DNA of 13,600 bases from Alphaproteobacteria bacterium (GTDB lineage Bacteria; Pseudomonadota; Alphaproteobacteria; Rhodospirillales; Rhodospirillaceae). The translations under genes and the position numbers were made by a program. Positions 7,143 to 13,600 of this stretch are shown piece by piece (the first letter of the stretch is position 1; every line of letters begins with the position of its first letter). The stretch lies in the NCBI GenBank assembly GCA_003250275.1, contig QKGW01000060.1, positions 1-13,600 of the forward strand. The letters run 5' to 3'. The notes under the pieces were generated by a model. That model saw only the letters and a program-made list of their open reading frames with translations, was not told the DNA's origin and did no database searches.

Positions 7143-7153
7143 GAACGTACAAA
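7122..7153. promoter_or_regulatory. Candidate GntR-type operator: perfect 9-bp inverted repeat with internal palindrome
   Basis: TTTGTACGT (7122-7130) and ACGTACAAA (7145-7153) form a perfect inverted repeat around 14 bases. The left arm is part of the 10-bp palindrome TGTACGTACA (7124-7133); a second copy with two mismatches, AGAACGTACA, lies at 7142-7151, 18 bases centre to centre. They flank the -10 box of the TRAP promoter. The next gene on the left encodes a GntR/HutC-type protein, whose family binds TGT-N4-ACA-like palindromes. Confidence 0.65.
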
Positions 7154-7191
7154 TGCCCGGAACGCAATCCGGGCCGCCAAGGGAGGCGCAG

Positions 7192-9321
7192 ATGCCCGAA
7201 CGCGACGCGCAAGCGCCCGAAACCGTCGACGCCGCGGCGGTCGAGAAGGCCGAATCCTTCGACATGGAAAGCGGCCAGCGCCGCCTCGCGCCGTGGCTCG
7301 CGCGCGCGGTGTCGATCTTCTGCATCGGCTACACCCTGTTCCACTTCGCGGTGCTCAACCAGGTCGCGATCGACGAGTGGGTCTACCGCGTGCTGCACGT
7401 CAACCTCGGCGCGGTGATCGGCCTCGTCACCCTGCGCGGCTGGCGCGGCGAGCGCGACGGCCGGGTGCCGCTGTGGGACTGGCTGCTGTGCGCCGTCGCG
7501 GTCGGCTGCTCGGCCTACATCATCGTCGAATACCAGGACCTGATCATGCGCACCGGGGTGATCACCACCTCCGGCGACTTCGCCATCGGCGTCCTCGGCA
7601 CCCTCCTGGTGATCGAGTTCGCGCGCCGCCTCTCGGGGCTGATCCTCCCGGCGATCGCGCTCGTCTTCGTCGCCTACGTCTTCGCCGGGCCGTATCTCCC
7701 CGGCGTGCTGCACCACCGCGGCTTCGCCGCCGACAACTTCTTCTCGTTCATCTACAGCCAGGACGGCATCTTCGGCATCACCGTCGCCGCGTCGTCGCGC
7801 TACATCATCCTCTTCGTCTCGTTCGCGGTGTTCCTCCAGGCGTGCGGCGCGGGCGACTACTTCATGCGCTTCGCACTTTCGCTGTTCGGCTGGATGCGCG
7901 GCGGCGCGGGCAAGGTCTCGGTGGTGTCGAGCCTGCTGTTCGGCACGGTGAGCGGCTCGGCGGTGGCGAACGTCGTCGCCTCGGGCACCTTCACCATTCC
8001 GATGATGCGCCGCGCCGGATATCCGCGCCCGATCGCCGGAGCGATCGAGGCGGCGGCCTCGACCGGCGGGCAGCTGGTGCCGCCGGTGATGGGCGCGGGC
8101 GCGTTCATCATGGCCGAGATCACCGGCATCCCCTATTCCGAGATCATCGTCGCCGCGATCCTGCCGTGCCTGCTGTTCTACATCGCGGTGTTCGCGAGCG
8201 TCGACCTGCAGGCGTTGCGCTTCGGCGTGCGCGGCCTGCCGCGCAGCGAACTGCCGCGCATCGCCGACCTCGCGCGCGACGTGTTCCTGCTGCTGCCGCT
8301 GGTGGTGCTGCTCGACGTGCTGATGTCGGGCTATTCGATCATCGCCGCGGGGACCTGGGGCGTCGCCTCGACGCTGATCGTTCTCGCGGTGACGCGGCTC
8401 GGCCTGTCCTCGACGATCCTCGCGCTGCCGATGGCGCTCTATGTCGTCCTGCCCCGCCTCGGCCTTGCGATCAACGCGGCGGGCCTTGCCGCGACCCTTG
8501 CCGGTTTCGTCGCGGTGCTCGGCACCGGCTTCGCCCGCAAGGGGAGCGCCGCCACCTTCGCGGCGCTGCGCGAGATCGCCGGCGTCACCGCCGAGGGGCT
8601 TTCGACCTCGGCGCGCAAGAGCCTGCAACTGATCTCGGTGATGGCCTGCGCCGGTATCGTCGTCGGCGTGCTCGGGCTCACCGGCCTCGGCGGGCGGTTC
8701 TCGGCGCTGATGCTGTCGGTGGCGGGCAACAGCCAGTTCATCGCCTTCGTCCTCGCGATGTTCATCTCGATCATCCTCGGCATGGGAATGCCGACCACCG
8801 CCGCCTACGCGATCGCCGCCGCGGTGGTCGCGCCGGCGCTGCAGCTTCTCGGCATCGCCGCCCTGCCCGCGCACATGTTCGTGTTCTACTGCGCGGTGAT
8901 CTCGGCGGTGACGCCGCCGGTGGCGATCGCCGCCTTCGCCGCCGCCGCGATCGCCGAGGCGAAACCGTTCGAGACCGCGGTGCACGCGATGCGCTTCGGC
9001 ATCGGCGCGTTCGTCGTGCCGTTCCTGTTCTACACCAGCCCGCAGATCCTGATGATCGGCGAACCGCTCGCGGTGGCGCGGGTGTTCGTCACCGGCACCT
9101 GCGGCGTGGTGCTGCTCGCGATGGCGGGCGAGGGCCGCCTGATCGGCCCGATCGGCCCGGCGTTGCGGGTGGTGCTCGCGGTGGCCGCGGGCCTGCTGAT
9201 CATGGGCGGCGCGCTCACCGACGCGATCGGCGCGGCGCTCGCGCTGCCGCTGATCGGCTGGGACGTGTTGCGGTGGCGCCGTGCGGCGGCACCCCGGGGG
9301 GAGGAGGGTTCGGTTCAATAA
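7192..9321 (+). CDS. TRAP transporter fused permease (TAXI type, DctQ-DctM fusion)
   Basis: This is the membrane part of a tripartite, ion-driven (not ATP-driven) uptake system. It has 709 residues, the length of the fused 4TM/12TM TAXI permeases. A soluble acidic N-terminus (1-35) is followed by a small-subunit-like helical part (about 36-130) and the large DctM-like domain. Conserved stretches are GSAVANVVASGTFTIP (255-270), TGGQLVPPVMGAGAF (about 292-306), GMGMPTTAAYAIAAA (530-544) and ISAVTPPVAIAAFAAAAIA (about 568-586). The ATG at 7192 is chosen because GGGAGG lies five bases before it; upstream starts in this frame would fall inside the promoter and operator. The binding-protein gene follows within 25 bases, completing the transporter. 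Confidence 0.93.
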   Translation: MPERDAQAPETVDAAAVEKAESFDMESGQRRLAPWLARAVSIFCIGYTLFHFAVLNQVAIDEWVYRVLHVNLGAVIGLVTLRGWRGERDGRVPLWDWLLCAVAVGCSAYIIVEYQDLIMRTGVITTSGDFAIGVLGTLLVIEFARRLSGLILPAIALVFVAYVFAGPYLPGVLHHRGFAADNFFSFIYSQDGIFGITVAASSRYIILFVSFAVFLQACGAGDYFMRFALSLFGWMRGGAGKVSVVSSLLFGTVSGSAVANVVASGTFTIPMMRRAGYPRPIAGAIEAAASTGGQLVPPVMGAGAFIMAEITGIPYSEIIVAAILPCLLFYIAVFASVDLQALRFGVRGLPRSELPRIADLARDVFLLLPLVVLLDVLMSGYSIIAAGTWGVASTLIVLAVTRLGLSSTILALPMALYVVLPRLGLAINAAGLAATLAGFVAVLGTGFARKGSAATFAALREIAGVTAEGLSTSARKSLQLISVMACAGIVVGVLGLTGLGGRFSALMLSVAGNSQFIAFVLAMFISIILGMGMPTTAAYAIAAAVVAPALQLLGIAALPAHMFVFYCAVISAVTPPVAIAAFAAAAIAEAKPFETAVHAMRFGIGAFVVPFLFYTSPQILMIGEPLAVARVFVTGTCGVVLLAMAGEGRLIGPIGPALRVVLAVAAGLLIMGGALTDAIGAALALPLIGWDVLRWRRAAAPRGEEGSVQ

Positions 9322-9346
9322 TCAATATCGACGGAGGACTTCGGTG

Positions 9347-10336
9347 ATGACACAGGTAAACCGGTTCAAGGCACTCGCATGTGCGGCGGTGGTCGGCCTC
9401 GCCGCCCTCCCCGCGGCGGCGGCGGATCGCCCCGCCTCGCTCACCATCGCCACCGCCTCGGCGGGCGGCGTCTACGCGGTCTACGGCGAGGGCGTCGCCT
9501 CGCTGGTGAGCGAGATCGTCGGCATTCCCACCTCGACCCGCCAGACCCAGGGCCCGAACCAGAACATGGTGCTGATGGAAAAGGGCCAGGTGCAGCTCGG
9601 CATGACCACCACCGGCCCGGCCTACGAGGCCCTCACCGGCAAGCTCGAACTCAATCCCGGCGTCAAGCACACCAACGTGCGCGCGCTGTTCACGATGTAC
9701 CCGACGCCGTTCCAGATCGTCACCCTCAAGGGCTCTGGCCTCACCAAGATCGGCGACTTCAACGGCAAGCGCCTCGGCGCGGGGCCGCGCGCGGGCACCG
9801 GCGGGACCTACTGGCCGCGCTGGCTCAAGGATTTCGGCATCGACGCCAACTACCAGTACGGCCCGATCGGCGACCAGGGCGGCCAGCTCGCCGACGGACG
9901 CCTCGACGCGATCGTCACCGCGGGCGGAATTCCGCACCCGTCGATCGTCGAACTCGAAACCACCCAGGAGGTGCGCGTGATCGGCCTCTCCGACGCCGAG
10001 ATCGCCAAGCTCTCCGCGCGCAACCCATACGCCATCCCGTTCACCATCCCGCAGAAGACCTACAAGTCGCTGACCGGCGACATCAAGACCCTGGCGATGT
10101 GGAACATCATGGCGGCGAACAAGGACCTGCCCGAGCCGGTCGCCTACGGCATCGTCAAGGCGGTGTTCGAGAACCACGACCGGATGATGCGCACCCATTC
10201 CTCGGCGCGCGACACCCTGCTCGAGAACGTCGTGCACAACACCGTGCTGCCGTTCCATCCGGGCGCGGTGCGCTACTTCCGCGAAAAGGGCGTGGCCATC
10301 CCGGATGCGATGCTCCCGCCGGAACTCAAGAAGTAG
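9347..10336 (+). CDS. TAXI-family TRAP transporter periplasmic solute-binding protein
   Basis: This is the substrate-capturing component that delivers its ligand to the fused permease. The 329-residue product has a Sec-type signal peptide (basic start, hydrophobic core, small residues PAAAA before Asp27). The mature protein begins with the TAXI hallmark LTIATASAGGVYAVYGEGVASLV. Further family stretches are LGMTTTGPAYEA, KRLGAGPRAGTGGTYWPRWL and DGRLDAIVTAGGIPHPSI. The ATG at 9347 lies nine bases after GGAGG (9333-9337); the GTG three bases earlier has a better six-base gap and cannot be excluded, adding one residue. TAXI proteins typically bind small carboxylates or amino acids, but the ligand cannot be assigned here. 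Confidence 0.93.
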   Translation: MTQVNRFKALACAAVVGLAALPAAAADRPASLTIATASAGGVYAVYGEGVASLVSEIVGIPTSTRQTQGPNQNMVLMEKGQVQLGMTTTGPAYEALTGKLELNPGVKHTNVRALFTMYPTPFQIVTLKGSGLTKIGDFNGKRLGAGPRAGTGGTYWPRWLKDFGIDANYQYGPIGDQGGQLADGRLDAIVTAGGIPHPSIVELETTQEVRVIGLSDAEIAKLSARNPYAIPFTIPQKTYKSLTGDIKTLAMWNIMAANKDLPEPVAYGIVKAVFENHDRMMRTHSSARDTLLENVVHNTVLPFHPGAVRYFREKGVAIPDAMLPPELKK

Positions 10337-10346
10337 GCGGGTCATC

Positions 10347-11732
10347 ATGAGCCTCTCGCCCCTCGAATTCGGTCTGATTTCGACCACCCCCGGATACGCC
10401 GCCGCCAGGGCCCTGTTCGACGACGACGCCACGGTGGCCGCCTATCTCCGGTTCGAGGCGGCGCTGGCCCGCGCCGAGGCGCGGGCCGGAGTGATCCCGC
10501 CCGAGGCGGCGGCGAAGATCGCCGCCGCCTGCCGCACCGAGGTCCTCGACATGGATCGGCTGCGCCGCGAGGCCGCGGTAGTCGGGTATCCGATCGTCGC
10601 GCTGGTGGCGCAGCTCTCCGAGGCCGCGGGCGACGCGGGCGGCTGGGTGCACTGGGGCGCGACCACCCAGGACGTGATGGACACCGGCCTGATGCTGCAG
10701 CTGCGCGACGCCATCGGCCTCGCGCTCGCCGGGCTCGACCGGGTGTGCGGCGGCCTCGCCGCGCTCGCCGCGGCGCACCGCGGCACGGTGATGACCGGGC
10801 GGTCGAAACTCCAGCACGCCGCGCCGATCACCTTCGGCTACAAGGTGGCGGTGTGGCTGTCGCAGCTCGACCGTTGCCGCGCGCGCCTCCGCCGTCTGCG
10901 CGGCGAAGGACTGTGGCTGCAGTTCGGCGGCGCGGTCGGCACCCTCTCCGCGTTGGGCGACGCCGGGCTTCGGGTGCGCGAGGGCCTCGCCGCCGAACTC
11001 GACCTGATCGAGACGCCGATCACCTGGCACGTCGCGCGCGACGGGCTGTGCGAGATCGTCCACGCCTTCGCCCTGGTCAACGGCGCGCTCGCCAAGCTCG
11101 GCTGCGACGTCGCGCTGCTGATGGCGACCGAGGTCGACGAGGTGCGCGAGCCCTACGTGCCCGGGCGCGGCACCAGCAGCACGATGCCGCAGAAGCGCAA
11201 CCCGGTGCTGAGCGAATCCCTGATCGCGGCGGCGCGGCTGGCGCGCGAGGCGGTCGGCTTCATGCTCGACGCGATGGTGCAGGACCACGAACGCGCGGCA
11301 GCGGTCGGCCCGGCGGAATACCGCCAGGTCGCGCAGTCCGCCTGCCTCGCGGTCGGCGCGCTCGACCTCGCCGGATCGCTGGTCGAGGGAATCGAGGTCG
11401 ACGCCGCGCACATGGCGGACAACCTCGACGTCACCCGCGGCCTGCTGATGGCGGAGGCGGCGATGATGGCGCTCGCCCCCGAGATCGGCCGCGACCGCGC
11501 CCACGCGCTGGTGCACCGCGCCTGCCACGCCGCGCACGGGCGGCCGCTCATCGAGGTGCTCGCGGCGGCCCCCGGCATCCCCGCCGCCGCGCTCGCCGAG
11601 GCGATGCGGCCCGAGGGCTACCTCGGCGTCGCGCGCGAGATGACCGACGCGGTCGCCGCCCCCGCCCATCCGGGGAGTGACGCGCCCGCCGCAACCGCAA
11701 GCCCCGGACGCGCGCCCCGCGCGAATGAGTAG
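10347..11732 (+). CDS. Fumarase/aspartase-superfamily lyase, PcaB/adenylosuccinate-lyase-like, substrate unknown
   Basis: This 461-residue, mostly helical enzyme belongs to the superfamily that makes or breaks a C-N or C-O bond (or cycloisomerises) in a fumarate-like unit. The three conserved regions are VHWGATTQDVMDT (101-113), GRSKLQHAAPITFG (151-164) and GRGTSSTMPQKRNP (273-286), the last with the flexible-loop catalytic serine. The regions most resemble 3-carboxy-cis,cis-muconate cycloisomerase (PcaB). However, no other beta-ketoadipate gene is nearby, so the true reaction is open. Region 2 has Ser-Lys where adenylosuccinate and argininosuccinate lyases have Thr-His. The C-terminal 25 residues are Ala/Pro-rich and look like a disordered tail. 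The ATG at 10347 follows the weak site AGGCGGG and lies ten bases after the TAXI gene. Confidence 0.85.
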   Translation: MSLSPLEFGLISTTPGYAAARALFDDDATVAAYLRFEAALARAEARAGVIPPEAAAKIAAACRTEVLDMDRLRREAAVVGYPIVALVAQLSEAAGDAGGWVHWGATTQDVMDTGLMLQLRDAIGLALAGLDRVCGGLAALAAAHRGTVMTGRSKLQHAAPITFGYKVAVWLSQLDRCRARLRRLRGEGLWLQFGGAVGTLSALGDAGLRVREGLAAELDLIETPITWHVARDGLCEIVHAFALVNGALAKLGCDVALLMATEVDEVREPYVPGRGTSSTMPQKRNPVLSESLIAAARLAREAVGFMLDAMVQDHERAAAVGPAEYRQVAQSACLAVGALDLAGSLVEGIEVDAAHMADNLDVTRGLLMAEAAMMALAPEIGRDRAHALVHRACHAAHGRPLIEVLAAAPGIPAAALAEAMRPEGYLGVAREMTDAVAAPAHPGSDAPAATASPGRAPRANE

Positions 11733-11738
11733 CGTTCC

Positions 11739-11754
11739 ATCCTGTGGATTTTTT
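11739..11754 (+). terminator. Weak terminator-like hairpin with T run after the lyase gene
   Basis: ATCC, loop TGT, GGAT (11739-11749) runs straight into TTTTTT (11749-11754), seven bases after the lyase stop. The stem is only four pairs, so termination efficiency is doubtful, but the T run is rare in this GC-rich window and is well placed to end the operon. Confidence 0.3.
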
Positions 11755-11767
11755 GGCGGCGGGGTTC

Positions 11768-11906
11768 TTGCCCTACGGCCCGGAAAGGTTAAATTTAAGC
11801 CGATCCGACGTGCCGATCGGAGTCGCCACTCGCCACCGGGCCCCCCGGTGTTTCCGCACGTCCTGTCTCGCACCTTCCAACCCCGTAAAAAAACGGAGGA
11901 ACTCTT
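11768..11906 (+). promoter_or_regulatory. acnA leader: possible promoter, inverted repeats and strong ribosome site
   Basis: TTGCCC (11768-11773) and TAAATT (11790-11795), 16 bases apart, are a weak promoter candidate; the -10 lies in the palindrome TTAAATTTAA (11789-11798). Two further inverted repeats follow: CCGATC/GATCGG (11800-11805 with 11815-11820) and the tight hairpin CACCGGG, loop CCC, CCCGGTG (11834-11850) followed by TTT. An A7 run (11887-11893) precedes the ribosome site GGAGGA (11895-11900), six bases before the ATG. No gene is seen in 11733-11906. Confidence 0.4.

Positions 11907-13600
<1,694 letters not shown>

Noticed and set aside
7018..9318. Minus-strand open frame of 766 codons opposite the TRAP permease gene
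   Set aside because: The translation is a His/Arg/Asp/Glu-rich low-complexity string, a shadow of the TRAP permease codons, and it runs through the operator and promoter region.
9347..9400. Possible lipoprotein signal (Cys12) at the TAXI protein N-terminus
   Set aside because: The Cys comes before most of the hydrophobic core and lacks a proper lipobox; a normal signal-peptidase I site near residue 26 fits better.
10347..11732. Assigning the lyase firmly as PcaB (beta-ketoadipate pathway)
   Set aside because: No other protocatechuate or beta-ketoadipate gene is present, region 2 departs from the usual sequence, and the transporter context is different. Only a superfamily-level call is supported.
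3305..11906. Mobile element carrying the middle block
   Set aside because: No transposase, integrase, tRNA gene or flanking repeat was seen, and GC content and codon style look like those of the neighbouring genes.

Overview
The window is very GC-rich and gene-dense, with the codon and gene style of an alphaproteobacterium. The best fit is a Rhodospirillales- or Rhizobiales-like organism, judged from gene content: a complete ccmABCDE(F) run, an AcnA-type aconitase, a fused TAXI-type TRAP permease and a split YeeE/YedE pair. No rRNA, tRNA, CRISPR array, insertion sequence or phage gene was found, and no gene-free stretch exceeds about 175 bases.

Left part (1-4988, all minus strand): a cytochrome c maturation (system I) operon reads ccmA-ccmB-ccmC-ccmD-ccmE-ccmF from right to left. 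Its genes overlap by four bases or are three bases apart, and ccmF runs off the left edge. CcmA, B, C and D form the haem-handling ABC complex, CcmE carries haem covalently, and CcmF belongs to the haem-apocytochrome ligation complex. Just upstream, on the same strand, is a CPA1-family cation/proton antiporter.

Middle (about 5050-6303): two small plus-strand membrane proteins are the two halves of a YeeE/YedE (TsuA/PmpAB-like) sulfur-compound transporter. They share a leader containing a tandem ATATACC repeat, and a GC-rich hairpin follows them.

Right-middle (6287-11732): a GntR/HutC-type repressor gene (minus strand) is divergent from a three-gene operon. That operon encodes a fused TRAP permease (DctQ-DctM type), a TAXI-family periplasmic binding protein and a fumarase/aspartase-superfamily lyase closest in motif style to PcaB. 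The 170-base divergent region holds overlapping promoters and TGTACGTACA-type palindromes that look like the regulator's operators. The set reads as a self-contained, locally repressed module that imports an unknown (probably carboxylated) compound and processes it in one step.

Right edge (11907-13600): the first 564 codons of aconitase acnA, with a strong ribosome binding site and a leader rich in inverted repeats.

In several alphaproteobacteria acnA and ccmA are divergent direct neighbours. Here they keep that orientation but are separated by about 8.6 kb of transport and regulatory genes, so the middle block looks like accessory content placed in a conserved junction. I see no strong candidate for an entirely new type of system. 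The least explained element is the GntR/TRAP/TAXI/lyase module and its operator.
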